NCBI RefSeq assembly: GCF_007829835.1
Contig: NZ_VIWP01000011.1
Span: forward strand, 30,567 to 94,566
DNA length: 64,000 bases
Direction: 5' to 3'
DNA from: Neorhizobium alkalisoli
GTDB lineage: Bacteria > Pseudomonadota > Alphaproteobacteria > Rhizobiales > Rhizobiaceae
A program made the position numbers and the translations under genes. Under the pieces are notes generated by a model that worked only from the letters and a program-made list of their open reading frames with translations, searched no databases and was not told the origin of the DNA. Position 1 is the first letter of the stretch; each line of letters opens with the position of its first letter. This document shows positions 9,170-18,438 of this stretch, in pieces.

Positions 9170-10075
9170 ATGCATACAGAAGAAATCAAATTCCCAAGCG
9201 AAGGTTTGAATTGTGCCGGCACCGTCTACCGCCCGGATGGAGAGGGTCCGTTTCCGGCCGTGCTCCTCTCCCACGGCTTTGGCGCTGTACGCGGCATGCG
9301 CAACATCCCAGAAGTGGCGACGGCTTTGGCAAGCTCTGGAATCCTGGCACTTGCTATCGACTTCCGCTTTCTCGGCGACAGCGAAGGCGAGCCAAGACAG
9401 CAGGTGCTTCCCGACGCGCAACGGCAGGATCTCCGGAATGCGCTCACTTACCTCGAGAGCCGGGACGACGTCGACGCCGCGCGCATTGGTTTGTGGGGCA
9501 CCTCCTTCAGCGGCGGACAGTCGATCCAGGTCGCAGCCTTTGATCGCCGGGTGAAGGTTCTCGTGGCCCAGGTTCCGGCGACGGACCTCTACCGCCAGAT
9601 CCGTTTCTCCGCTCCGCCCGAGCAGCGCAAGATCATCGATGATGCCATTGCATCGGAATATGGCCGTCGCTTCCGTGGCGAGCCGCCTGCAACCATGAAA
9701 CTTGCCGATACGGCGGATGCGCAATCGGTATTCGGGCCGGAGTCGTACGAGTGGGCCACTCACAATGGAGCGGAGCACCCACAGTTTCACAACGCGGTGA
9801 CCATCAGCTCGTTGCAGGAGGCGGTGCAGACTGCTCCGGGCGACTACATCGAGGCCGTGGCGCCCACCCCGCTTCTCATCATAATGGCCGATCCCGACAA
9901 GACGGTGGCGATCGACTACACAAAAGACGCCTTTGATCGTGCAGGCGGGCCGAAAAAGCTGATAGCGATCAAGGGGCTTCATTACGACGCCTACGACAAG
10001 CCCGAAACCCTTAAAGAAGCCACCGAAGCCGCTCGCACCTGGTTTGTCGAGCACTTGGCGCCATCGCAGCCCTGA
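9170..10075 (+). CDS. alpha/beta hydrolase (DLH/S15-like)
   Basis: A 301-residue alpha/beta hydrolase. HGFG (35-38) supplies the oxyanion region, GTSFSGG (110-116) the nucleophile elbow with Ser112, an Asp lies in MADPDKT and the final His in GLHYDAYD. ATG 9170 was chosen because a longer start would run into the upstream gene. The family includes dienelactone hydrolases and short peptidases or esterases. No signal peptide is visible, so it acts in the cytosol. The substrate is unknown. Confidence 0.82.
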   Translation: MHTEEIKFPSEGLNCAGTVYRPDGEGPFPAVLLSHGFGAVRGMRNIPEVATALASSGILALAIDFRFLGDSEGEPRQQVLPDAQRQDLRNALTYLESRDDVDAARIGLWGTSFSGGQSIQVAAFDRRVKVLVAQVPATDLYRQIRFSAPPEQRKIIDDAIASEYGRRFRGEPPATMKLADTADAQSVFGPESYEWATHNGAEHPQFHNAVTISSLQEAVQTAPGDYIEAVAPTPLLIIMADPDKTVAIDYTKDAFDRAGGPKKLIAIKGLHYDAYDKPETLKEATEAARTWFVEHLAPSQP

Positions 10076-10145
10076 TAACCAGGTGCGCAGGCGTGTACGG
10101 ATCCGCACCGCCTGCGCGTCCGGTCAGCCTCAAAGGAGACGATTC

Positions 10146-11084
10146 ATGCACAATCTGACGAAAGCCTTTGTGACCGCAGCGTTAGGGGCTTCCATTGCAT
10201 CCTCATCGCTCGCACACGAAGTCGGCGCCTGGGCGGGAGCAAGCAGCGCACCAGCGGAACGTTCTGAGGTTAGTGTCGCGCAGGTAGACGGAAAAGCCTA
10301 CGTTGTCGGCGACTACAACGGCGCGACGGATTTGCTGATCTATGATCTTGCGAAGGATACATGGAGCAAGGGCGCTCCCTTCCCGTATGCAGTCCATCAC
10401 ACGGCAGCCGTCTCAATCGGTAGGACGATCTACGTTATCGGTGGCTATGTGGACGGATGGAAGGCCACGAATAATGTGTGGGCCTACAACACAGCGTCCG
10501 ACACGTGGAGCGAACTCGGCAAGATGCCGACAGCTGTTGCCGCCGCAGGCGCCGCAGTCCTCGACGGAAAGATCCATGTCGTGGGCGGCAGCAAGTCCGG
10601 TCGCGGCAACATTCCCTTTCACCTTGTCTATGATCCCGAGGCAAAGTCCTGGACTGAGGCCGCCCCGCCGCCTACCAAGCGGGATCATCTCTCGGTCGTC
10701 GCGCTCGATGGCAAGCTCGTGGCCGTCGGTGGCAGGATCAACGGCAGTCCCGGAAGCAATCTGGATGTGAACCAGATCTACGACCCTAAGAGCAATTCCT
10801 GGACGTCCGGCAAGCCGCTGCCGACAGCACGGAGCGGGAGCGCGTCTGCAGTCCTCGGGCATGAAGCGTTTGTCATGGGTGGCGAAGGCTCAGGCAAAGT
10901 CTTCAACGAGGTCGAGGCCTACGACTTACCCAAGAATTCGTGGCGTGCGTTTTCTCCCCTCCCCACAGATCGTCATGGCTTTGGCGCAGTCGTGCATGAC
11001 GGAAAAATCTTCACAATCGTCGGAAGCCCCGCTCCCGGCGGAAACCGATCGAGTGTCGTCGAAGTGCTGACACCCGGAAAGTAA
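10146..11084 (+). CDS. exported Kelch-repeat beta-propeller protein
   Basis: A 312-residue protein with a Sec signal peptide (hydrophobic segment then SSSLA, cleavage near residue 23). It is followed by about five to six Kelch repeats marked by YVVGGY, HVVGGS, VAVGGR and FVMGGE with paired Trp and Tyr residues. It should fold as a periplasmic beta-propeller. AAAGGAG precedes the ATG. Bacterial relatives include N-acetylneuraminate epimerase and uncharacterised galactose-oxidase-like proteins, but the catalytic identity cannot be assigned. Confidence 0.82.
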   Translation: MHNLTKAFVTAALGASIASSSLAHEVGAWAGASSAPAERSEVSVAQVDGKAYVVGDYNGATDLLIYDLAKDTWSKGAPFPYAVHHTAAVSIGRTIYVIGGYVDGWKATNNVWAYNTASDTWSELGKMPTAVAAAGAAVLDGKIHVVGGSKSGRGNIPFHLVYDPEAKSWTEAAPPPTKRDHLSVVALDGKLVAVGGRINGSPGSNLDVNQIYDPKSNSWTSGKPLPTARSGSASAVLGHEAFVMGGEGSGKVFNEVEAYDLPKNSWRAFSPLPTDRHGFGAVVHDGKIFTIVGSPAPGGNRSSVVEVLTPGK

Positions 11085-11124
11085 CTGGCCTCACCTAGCA
11101 CTTCAAACCACATAAGGATTGAAC

Positions 11125-11514
11125 ATGTCTGCCACTACGCTTGAACTAGGCAAGAAGACGTTTGCGAAAACCTTTGGCTCCGAAGCGGAAGGCTTCATCC
11201 AGACCGTTAACGGCATGGCGCCCGGCCTCGGCGACTTCATCGTCGAGGCGGAATTCGGCAATGCCTACAATCGCCCCGGCCTTGATCTGAAAACACGCGA
11301 GCTCGTGATCCTCGCATCTTGCGCGACGCTCGGCTCGACCGGTCTTGGCGCTGTTGGAATGCACATCCCTGCGGCCCTTGCTGCGGGCGCCACGCGCGAA
11401 GAAATCGTCGAGGTCTTTGTCCAGCTTTCGTTCGCAGCCGGGATGCCGACCGCGCTTGCAGCACTCGAAGCAGCAAAGACCGCCTTCGATAAGCTTGACG
11501 GCAAGCCCGCCTGA
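11125..11514 (+). CDS. carboxymuconolactone decarboxylase-family protein
   Basis: A 129-residue CMD-fold protein (RPGLDLKTRELVILASCATLG, later GMHIPAALAAGATREEI). The AhpD CxxC pair is absent, which fits the decarboxylase-like rather than the peroxidatic branch. AAGGA lies before ATG 11125. It lies in the plus-strand run between the Kelch protein and the MFS exporter. Confidence 0.82.
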   Translation: MSATTLELGKKTFAKTFGSEAEGFIQTVNGMAPGLGDFIVEAEFGNAYNRPGLDLKTRELVILASCATLGSTGLGAVGMHIPAALAAGATREEIVEVFVQLSFAAGMPTALAALEAAKTAFDKLDGKPA

Positions 11515-11542
11515 ACCGACACCTGAATTGGACGAGCAGAAC

Positions 11543-12763
11543 ATGGAAAAGCAGTCGGCAGACCCAACTCAAATTCGTCGCGGGACAATCCCCGTTATGG
11601 CCGTTGCCTGCGGCGTTATGGTGGGAAACATCTATCTGTGCCAGCCGCTGCTGGGAGCAATCGCCAAAGACTTTGGTGTTCCTGAGAGTATAGCATCCCT
11701 CGTCGCCGTGATGACGCAGGTCGGCTATGCTCTCGGCATTCTTCTGCTCGTCCCTCTCTCGGACATGGCGGAGCCCCGCAGCCTAGTCAGATGGATGTCC
11801 GCGCTCGCCGCTGTCGGCCTGCTCATGGCCTGTCTCGCCCCGGCAATCCCTGTCCTTCTTGCCGCGAGCATATTCCTTGCATTCGTGACCGTCGTTCCGC
11901 AGGTGCTCATTCCACTTGCCACCTCGCTTGTCGCTCCAGAGCATCGGGGGCGCGCAGTCGGCTCGCTTGCGACAGGTCTCATCATGGGAATTCTGCTGTC
12001 CAGAACGATTTCGGGGCTGGTGGCCGGCTATGGTGGCTCCTGGCGCGCCTCATACGGGCTAGCGTCCGTCCTCTCCGTCGTCGTCTTCTTTCTCGTTCCG
12101 GCCTTTATGCCGAAAAAGTCCGAGCACGCGACCTCGATTGGCTATTTCAAGCTGCTCGCTTCCCTTCCGCCGCTTCTCAAGCATCGAGATCTCATCCTCT
12201 CCATGGCCATGAACTTCCTCGTGTTTGGCGCATTTTCCGCCTTCTGGGCAACCATGGCGTTCCATCTGGCTACCCCGGAATTTAGCCTCGGCCCTGCGGC
12301 GGCCGGCCTGTTCGGTCTCTGGGGAGCGCCCGGAGCACTTCTGGCGCCGATGGCCGGACGGCTTTCCGACAGATGGGGTCCGGCGCGCGTCAATGTTCTT
12401 GGCTTCGCATCCGTGCTCATCTGTTTCGCCATCGCTATCACGATTGGAGCCCATTCGTTGATCGCACTCGTCATCGTGGTAAACCTTCTCGACTTCGGCC
12501 TTCAGAGCGGACAGGTCGCCAACCAGACGCGCATCTTCGCCATCGCGCCAGAGATCCGCGGACGGCTGAACACCCTCTACATGGTCTCGACTTTCGGCGG
12601 CGGTGCAATCGGTGCGCTCGCAGGCGGCTATGCATGGTCGGCTGCGGGATGGACAGGCGTCTGCTTGCTCGGCTTCGTCGCGACCTGCCTTGCCGCAACC
12701 ATCCTTGCAACCGGTGTCGCGACCGCCACATCTTCAAAACAGGGACACAGGAGTGAACCATGA
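11543..12763 (+). CDS. MFS transporter (DHA1-like)
   Basis: A 406-residue protein with about twelve membrane helices and the motif VPLSDMAEPRSLVRW between helices 2 and 3. The start follows the upstream stop by 28 bases. Its stop overlaps the ATG of the aldo/keto reductase (ATGA), indicating translational coupling. Context suggests export of a toxic or reactive small molecule that the neighbouring reductases also handle. Confidence 0.85.
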   Translation: MEKQSADPTQIRRGTIPVMAVACGVMVGNIYLCQPLLGAIAKDFGVPESIASLVAVMTQVGYALGILLLVPLSDMAEPRSLVRWMSALAAVGLLMACLAPAIPVLLAASIFLAFVTVVPQVLIPLATSLVAPEHRGRAVGSLATGLIMGILLSRTISGLVAGYGGSWRASYGLASVLSVVVFFLVPAFMPKKSEHATSIGYFKLLASLPPLLKHRDLILSMAMNFLVFGAFSAFWATMAFHLATPEFSLGPAAAGLFGLWGAPGALLAPMAGRLSDRWGPARVNVLGFASVLICFAIAITIGAHSLIALVIVVNLLDFGLQSGQVANQTRIFAIAPEIRGRLNTLYMVSTFGGGAIGALAGGYAWSAAGWTGVCLLGFVATCLAATILATGVATATSSKQGHRSEP

Positions 12764-13605
12764 CCGGAAGCGCATCCGTTAACCGATTGATCGAGCGCAT
12801 CATCCCGTCATCAGGGGAGAGCATTCCCCTGGTCGGCTGCGGAACCTGGCAGACCTTCGACGTCGGTTCATCCCCGAACGAGCTTGAAGGCCCCTCCTCC
12901 GTCATCGGCGCCTTGGTGGAAGGAGGCGGAAAGCTGATCGACAGCTCACCGATGTACGGCCAGGCCGAGCGGGTGACCGGCGAAATCTTGTCCCGAAGCG
13001 GGCTGCGCGGTAAGACCTTCCTGGCGACCAAGGTATGGACGCGCGGAAAGGAGTCTGGGATCGACCAGATGAGCCGCTCCTTTGAACTTCTCAAAACCGA
13101 TATCATTGACCTCATGCAGGTGCACAATCTTCTCGACTGGCAGGTTCATCTACCGACACTGAAGGAATGGAAGGCGCAAGGCCGGATCAGGTATCTTGGC
13201 GTGACGCACTACACCGACAGCGCACATTCGGATCTCGAAGCGGCCATCCGGACAGGCGAATTCGATTTCGTCCAGCTCAACTACTCAGTGGCCGACCGCG
13301 CTGCCGAAAAGCGGCTGCTACCCGCCGCGAAGGATCTGGGCGTCGCAGTGCTGGTCAACCGCCCATTCGGCGAAGGTTCGCTGATCCGCCGCCTCGCCCG
13401 AATGCCGCTTCCCGATTTCGCCCGAGAACTCGGAACACAGACTTGGCCTCAGCTTGCACTTCGGTACGTCATATCGCATCCGGCTGTAACCTGCGCCATT
13501 CCGGCTACGTCAAGTTCAGAGCATATGAGAGACAACATGCGCGCGGCCTCTTTGCCGGAGCTTTCATCAGCGCAGAAGTCGGAACTACTTGCAGCTATCG
13601 GCTGA
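12760..13605 (+). CDS. aldo/keto reductase
   Basis: A 281-residue TIM-barrel oxidoreductase with the AKR tetrad Asp61, Tyr66, Lys91 and His122 (LIDSSPMYGQ, LATKVW, LMQVHN). It should reduce aldehydes or ketones with NADPH. It is the last gene of the TetR-controlled run, coupled to the MFS gene by a 4-base overlap, and converges on the AraC gene 8 bases later. Confidence 0.86.
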   Translation: MTGSASVNRLIERIIPSSGESIPLVGCGTWQTFDVGSSPNELEGPSSVIGALVEGGGKLIDSSPMYGQAERVTGEILSRSGLRGKTFLATKVWTRGKESGIDQMSRSFELLKTDIIDLMQVHNLLDWQVHLPTLKEWKAQGRIRYLGVTHYTDSAHSDLEAAIRTGEFDFVQLNYSVADRAAEKRLLPAAKDLGVAVLVNRPFGEGSLIRRLARMPLPDFARELGTQTWPQLALRYVISHPAVTCAIPATSSSEHMRDNMRAASLPELSSAQKSELLAAIG

Positions 13606-13612
13606 AACCTGT

Positions 13613-14398
13613 TCAGTCCGCAAAATAGCGCGCTGGTGTCTGTCCGAGCGCTTGCTTGAACATCGTAATGAACGCGCTGGTGTTCTCGTAGCCAAGATCA
13701 ATCGCGATGTTGGTGACTGATTGACCCTCGGCAAGCCACTGGAGTGCAAGTGACAGCTGGAGCTGTCGACGCCATTTGCCAAACGAGAGGCCTGTCTCTT
13801 CTTTGAAGCGCCTCGTGAGGGTCCTGGGGCTTGCTCCGATCCGCTCGCTCCAATCTTCGATTGTGGATCGAAGAGACGGGTCAAGCGCGATCAGGTCCGC
13901 GAGTTTCCTCAGACGCAGAACCTTCGGCATCGGCAGGTAGAGTGGTTCGCGTCGAGCATGGGTCAGCTCGTCAACCATGACCTGGATAAAGCGATTTTCC
14001 CGGCTTGCACCGAGCGGATAGAGCGGCGGCATTTTCTCGAAGCGAGCAAACATCTCCCGCAGCAGCGGTGGCACCGAGATGATGCAGCAATCCGCCGGCA
14101 TGTCAGGCGCGCTGGCCGGCTCGATGAAAAGGCATCGGATCTCAAGTTTGCCGACACCACTCGAGGAATGCGTCACGCCTCCCGGCACCCAGACAGCGCA
14201 GTTGGGAGGTGCGACCCACAAACCATGCGCGGCGTGCACAGTGACGACGCCTTTGGTGGTATAGAGAAGCTGCGCCTTTCGATGCGAATGCGGAGCCTGT
14301 TCGAGCACGTCCGTATCAAGGTCAAAGGCGACAGCCGAGATGTCCCTTGCGAGGGAATCCGCGCCTTGGAAATCCTCAATGCGGTTGAACAGAAGCAT
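13613..14398 (-). CDS. AraC-family regulator with cupin sensor domain
   Basis: A 261-residue protein with an N-terminal cupin-like domain (HSHRKAQLLYTTKG, then WVPGGVTH) and a C-terminal double helix-turn-helix (DWSERIGASPRTLTRRFKEE, then VTNIAIDLGYENTSAFITMF). This layout is typical of AraC regulators that act without a classical arabinose arm. Its target is not clear: it converges on the aldo/keto reductase and is divergent from an uncharacterised gene at 14599. Confidence 0.85.
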   Translation of the reverse strand: MLLFNRIEDFQGADSLARDISAVAFDLDTDVLEQAPHSHRKAQLLYTTKGVVTVHAAHGLWVAPPNCAVWVPGGVTHSSSGVGKLEIRCLFIEPASAPDMPADCCIISVPPLLREMFARFEKMPPLYPLGASRENRFIQVMVDELTHARREPLYLPMPKVLRLRKLADLIALDPSLRSTIEDWSERIGASPRTLTRRFKEETGLSFGKWRRQLQLSLALQWLAEGQSVTNIAIDLGYENTSAFITMFKQALGQTPARYFAD

Positions 14399-14598
14399 TC
14401 CAGACCCCGCGAACTCACCGAGGGCAAATTGGCCGATAATCGTTATTGTATGGCCATATCACGAAATCCGAACATCAGCAAATTTGGTAGTCGTCCTTGC
14501 AGAGAGACCTTGGAAAAGGGCGTGAGACGCGAATCTATCGAATAAGCGCCGACGGCAGCTGTTCGATCGAATAGGTCATGATCGAGGATGGGACGCAA

Positions 14599-15099
14599 AT
14601 GACACGCAAGATGGTACCCACTCTCATGGAAGGTATCGATGGGGAGGAAGTCATCAGAGCCCCATTTGTCCTTCACCGCGTTTCTACCTTCCCCATAATA
14701 GTGTTCGCGACAGAACTGGCGCAGGGAGGATATGCCGAGCGCTGGACGCTCGAGATGGAAAGCCTCCTGGCGAAGAGGGCACCATTCGTCATCCTGATTC
14801 CCAGCTGTGAACGCCCCGAGAGTCGAGAGGATTGGGCCCGGCGCGTCATCTGGATGAAGGAGAATAAGCCTGGGCTTTCGCTCTACTGCAAGGGCGTCAT
14901 CAGCATCGAACCTGATAGGAGGCTGAGAGCTGATCTTGAACGACGGGTTAGTGGATCGAAGCGAATGTTCGGCGTGTCGCAGCATGTTGTCGAGAGCGAA
15001 GAAAACGCCGTTGACCTCGCGCGTCATTTGCTTTCCAAGCGAAGTGTTGCGGCGGAAGCTCTGCGCATTCTCGCACTCAAGCAGATCTACGAGTACTGA
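14599..15099 (+). CDS. hypothetical protein
   Basis: A soluble protein of 166 residues that I do not recognise. ATG 14599 has GAGG about 12 bases upstream, while the earlier ATG at 14578 has no good site. The sequence alternates predicted strands (APFVILIPSCE) and helices (a Glu/Arg-rich middle and a C-terminal AAEALRILALKQIY). There is no membrane segment or signal peptide. It stands alone between AraC and a frameshifted aldo/keto reductase. Confidence 0.6.
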   Translation: MTRKMVPTLMEGIDGEEVIRAPFVLHRVSTFPIIVFATELAQGGYAERWTLEMESLLAKRAPFVILIPSCERPESREDWARRVIWMKENKPGLSLYCKGVISIEPDRRLRADLERRVSGSKRMFGVSQHVVESEENAVDLARHLLSKRSVAAEALRILALKQIYEY

Positions 15100-15170
15100 A
15101 GTGTTTGGCTGTTGCCGAAGCGGGCGCCCCGTTTCACTGTTGAAGATCACCCGAAAGGCGCACAATAAGC

Positions 15171-16189
15171 CTAAAATTCCTTGAGTTCGGGGAAGTTTCG
15201 CTGATGCCAGACGGGATAGGCCGGAGGCAGATCGCTGGCTGTGTCGAGCTTGGCGACCTGCTCTGCCGTCAGGCTCCAGTCAACAGCGCCGATGTTTTCG
15301 ATGAGCTGCCCTTCCGAGCGGGCTCCAATAATCACATTCGCGACGGACGGCTTTTGCAGGAGCCAGTTCAGAGCGACCTGTGGAATGGTCTTTCCGGTCT
15401 TTTCAGAGATCTCATCAAGGGCGTCGATGATCCGAAAAAGATGCGCGTCTTCATATCTCGGGCCCGCCCCGGCGATCTCGAATGCTCTGGTTCCAGGCTG
15501 CGCCGGGCGGTCGCGCCGGATTTTACCTGTCAGCTTGCCCCATCCGAGCGGTGACCAGATCATCGAGCCGACACCTTCAACTTGCCCCAACGGCATGAGA
15601 TCCCACTCGTAATCGCGATTGAGGAGCGAATAGTAGACCTGATGCGAGACGTGACGCGGGTAACCGTATCGGTCAGACACAGAGAGCGATCTCATCAGGT
15701 GCCAGCCGGAGAAATTCGAGCAGCCCGTGTATCGGATTTTTCCCGACCTCACGAGCTGGTCAAGGGTCGAGAGAGTTTCGTCCAACGGCGTATTATAGTC
15801 CTGGCCGTGAAGTTGGAACAGGTCGATATAGTCCGTCCCGAGCCTTTTCAGAGCGCCATCGACGGCATCCAAGAGATGCTGCCTCAGGACCCGTAATCGT
15901 TCGGCCCGTCACCTACTCGGAAGGTCGCCTTGGTCGAGATGAGTACGCGGTCCCGCTTCCCCTTGATGGCCTCGCCCAGAATCGTCTCGGCCAGTCCGCC
16001 GGAATAGGCATCGGCGCTGTCAAATAAAGAGACGCCATGATCGAGACAAACGTCAATAAGCCGCGCCGCACCGTTGCTGTCTGTTGATCCCCACGCTTTG
16101 AAAAAATCGTTCCCTCCTCCAAACGTTGCTGTTCCGAAGCTGAGGGCGGGTACTCGAAGGCCAGAGCGGCCGAAGCGTCTGTATTCCAT
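15171..16189 (-). pseudogene. aldo/keto reductase, frameshifted
   Basis: Two adjacent minus-strand frames together make one AKR. The N-terminal part (from ATG 16189, RFGRSGLRVPALSFGT, DSADAYSGG with the catalytic Asp and Tyr, STKATF with the Lys) stops at TGA 15884-15886. The C-terminal part resumes in another frame as RQHLLDAVDGALKRLGTDYIDLFQLHG and runs to 15171. One missing base near 15886-15890 accounts for the break. Without a corrected frame the enzyme would be truncated before the His of QLHG. This may be a true mutation or a sequencing error. Confidence 0.8.
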
Positions 16190-16251
16190 GACAAGCCTTT
16201 TCGGTAAATGATCACGATGCGAACCGATGCTCAACTCGCAATAGAGTCTGC

Positions 16252-16791
16252 TCAGGCGGCGACTTTCGTCTTCAAATTCGAAAGAATATTGTTAGGGTCA
16301 GATACCCCGTACGGATCCTCTGCGCAGTTGTCGCAATATCCGTCCTCTTCGAACCATTCCTCTACAATACAATCATTGACAGTCGCCGCATAGCGCCACG
16401 ACCGCATCCCGAAGCCGAGATTATCTTTGGCGACAAGCATGCCCATCTTGCGGGTAAATTCCGCGGAGCCGTCCGGGATGAGCTTTATATTCAAAAGGTT
16501 CTGAGACTTGCCCCAGGCGTTCATTACGAAGGCGTCGTTCACCGAAACGCAGTAGATCTCCTCGATTCCCAGACCCTTAAACTGGGGAGCTAGCTTTTCG
16601 AAATCGGGAAGCTGATAGGTTGAGCACGTCGGCGTGAACGCGCCGGGCAACGAAAAGACGATCACGCGTTTTCCGGCGTAATAATCGGCGGTCGTCATAT
16701 CCTGCCAGCGGAAGGGATTAGGACCTTCGACCTTATCGTCGCGGAAGCGCGTCTTGAAGATGACCTGGGGAATTTGTCTTCCTGCGTGCAT
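16252..16791 (-). CDS. peroxiredoxin, Prx5 type
   Basis: A 179-residue thioredoxin-fold peroxidase. The motif PGAFTPTCS (49-57) gives the peroxidatic Cys56 of the Prx5 class. It reduces H2O2 or alkyl hydroperoxides with a thiol donor. Further cysteines near the C-terminus (GYCDNC) are an unusual extra pair that could act in resolution or recycling. An AGGAG site precedes ATG 16791. Confidence 0.88.
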   Translation of the reverse strand: MHAGRQIPQVIFKTRFRDDKVEGPNPFRWQDMTTADYYAGKRVIVFSLPGAFTPTCSTYQLPDFEKLAPQFKGLGIEEIYCVSVNDAFVMNAWGKSQNLLNIKLIPDGSAEFTRKMGMLVAKDNLGFGMRSWRYAATVNDCIVEEWFEEDGYCDNCAEDPYGVSDPNNILSNLKTKVAA

Positions 16792-16902
16792 TGCTACAGC
16801 TCCTGCGATCGGATCAATCTAAGCTTCCACTGCGCGCCCACCGGCCATCGGGACGCGACCCTGGAAATAGCAGGTTGCTCGTGTGTCAAATCCAGAGATT
16901 AG

Positions 16903-17286
16903 GCCAGGTTATCAGGAAATCCGGCCAAAAGAGCAGGAGCCGCCAGCAAAGTTGCCAAAGGGCTTTTAAAGCCTGACCGTGGCCTCAAGGGCGGATCGAA
17001 CCCCCATCAAGTCTTCAGCTTGCAGGATGTGACGGCCGCCCGGATGATCAAGCTTCAGCAAACGCTCGGTTATACGCTTGGAGAAATCCTCGCGCTCAAC
17101 GAAGAATACCAGGCGGGCGAGCATTCCCCGGAGCGGACGGTCGCCGTCTTGCAGACCCAGATCGAAAGGCTCCGGCTACGCAAGGAGGCGCTGGATGCGG
17201 CCTTGAATTTTCTGCAGGGCAAGGTCGAATGGATTAGGTCCGGTAAACCGGGCGATGCGCCGCGCCTGGAGGATTATCGCTGCTGA
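16903..17286 (+). pseudogene. MerR-family regulator, degenerate N-terminus
   Basis: The frame after a TAG at 16900 reads AKRAGAASKVAKGLLKPDRG and then FSLQDVTAARMIKLQQTLGY, followed by a coiled-coil C-terminus to 17286. This is the MerR layout, but the middle of the helix-turn-helix (the usual RYYE segment) is missing and there is no ATG, GTG or TTG before TTG 17020. It is either a decayed gene or is translated only as an 88-residue dimerisation fragment from that TTG. Confidence 0.6.
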
Positions 17287-18284
17287 GCAGCGATCGGCCG
17301 GGCAACCTGGGTACGGTCAGCGGCTCCCGACGGTTCTGCCTGCACAAGCCGCGCAGCCTCGATCGTTACACTAGCGACCAGCCCCCGTGGTTCGAACGTT
17401 ACCTCAACGGCTCCCGCCTCGCGTGACAATGAGCGTGTCAGGAGCCGGCTTCCGAAGCCGCGACGCTCGGGGCTAGGATCGACCGCCGGGCCTCCAGTCT
17501 CTCGCCATTCGAGCAAAAGGTCTTCGCCTTCGATCGTCCCGACGAGATTAACCTTCCCGCCTTCGACGCTCAGCGCGCCGTATTTTACGGCATTGGTCGC
17601 CAGTTCGTGGTAGATCAGCGCCAGGCTGGCTGCAGTCTCCCCCGTCACCGCGGCGGGACGTCCGCTTATGTGGATGTGATCCCCGAATGGCAGAAGCACC
17701 GCCCTCAGCAGCTCATAGACATCCTGTGCTCCCGCGTCGCTCATCGGCGAAGCGAGGGCCTTTCCGAGCGCTACAAGCCTTTCGTTGAACAGCCGCCGCT
17801 GTTCCTCTGGACATCCGTCGTTCTTAAAGGTCATGCTCGCCACTGCCTGAACGAGGCTCACCAGGTTCGATGTTCGATGGACCATTTCTCGGGCATAGAG
17901 GCTCGACCTTCTTTCCGCGGCGTTCGCTCTTGCAAGAGCGGTCCGCAGGCGGTGAATGAGGGCGAGGATCAAGCCGGACAGCAGCACATAGACGGCGACG
18001 GTGACCAGGGATGAAAGCTCTAAAGCAAACGATCCGAAAGGCGGAACCCAGAAGTATAGGGCGAGCAGTCCGCCGGCGATCATCGTGATCGCGCCGGCAC
18101 GCAAACCGGCAAGATAGGCGGTCACGGCCACTGCCGGAAAGAAGGTGATGAATGGCACGCCTGCGACGACAGGATCGATTAGCGCGCGTACCGCAGCGGC
18201 CATCCCGATGCATCCGGCAACAACGAGGGCGCGATAGATCGTGGGGTAGCGATATTCCAATTCCAGAAGACGATGCTGGAGCAT
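17274..18284 (-). CDS. membrane sensor histidine kinase (HWE/HisKA_2 type)
   Basis: A protein of 336 residues. Start 18284 has AAGGAG upstream. Four hydrophobic helices in the first ~120 residues resemble the DUF4118 (KdpD-like) membrane module. Then come an H-box (EMVHRTSNLVSLVQAV, as in HWE/HisKA_2 kinases) and an N-box (YHELATNAVKYGAL), with a shortened ATPase domain (GFGSRLL). It probably autophosphorylates on the H-box His. No response regulator lies beside it. Its 3' end overlaps the convergent MerR remnant. Confidence 0.82.
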   Translation of the reverse strand: MLQHRLLELEYRYPTIYRALVVAGCIGMAAAVRALIDPVVAGVPFITFFPAVAVTAYLAGLRAGAITMIAGGLLALYFWVPPFGSFALELSSLVTVAVYVLLSGLILALIHRLRTALARANAAERRSSLYAREMVHRTSNLVSLVQAVASMTFKNDGCPEEQRRLFNERLVALGKALASPMSDAGAQDVYELLRAVLLPFGDHIHISGRPAAVTGETAASLALIYHELATNAVKYGALSVEGGKVNLVGTIEGEDLLLEWRETGGPAVDPSPERRGFGSRLLTRSLSREAGAVEVTFEPRGLVASVTIEAARLVQAEPSGAADRTQVARPIAAQQR

Positions 18285-18438
18285 TGGTAGAGCTCCTTTC
18301 ACCGACAACCTACCACCAGGTTCTGGGTGTTTCCAGATCGAGCAGAGCACCCGCCACTTACCACTTAGGGCGGGTGCGAAGCCCCAAATACAGAGCGTCG
18401 GCATAAGGTGGCAATGTAACTGTCGTCGCGGCGCTGGC

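Noticed and set aside
9107..10108. 333-codon minus-strand frame opposite the alpha/beta hydrolase
   Set aside because: It is the antisense of a gene with a clear catalytic triad and has no start signal of its own.
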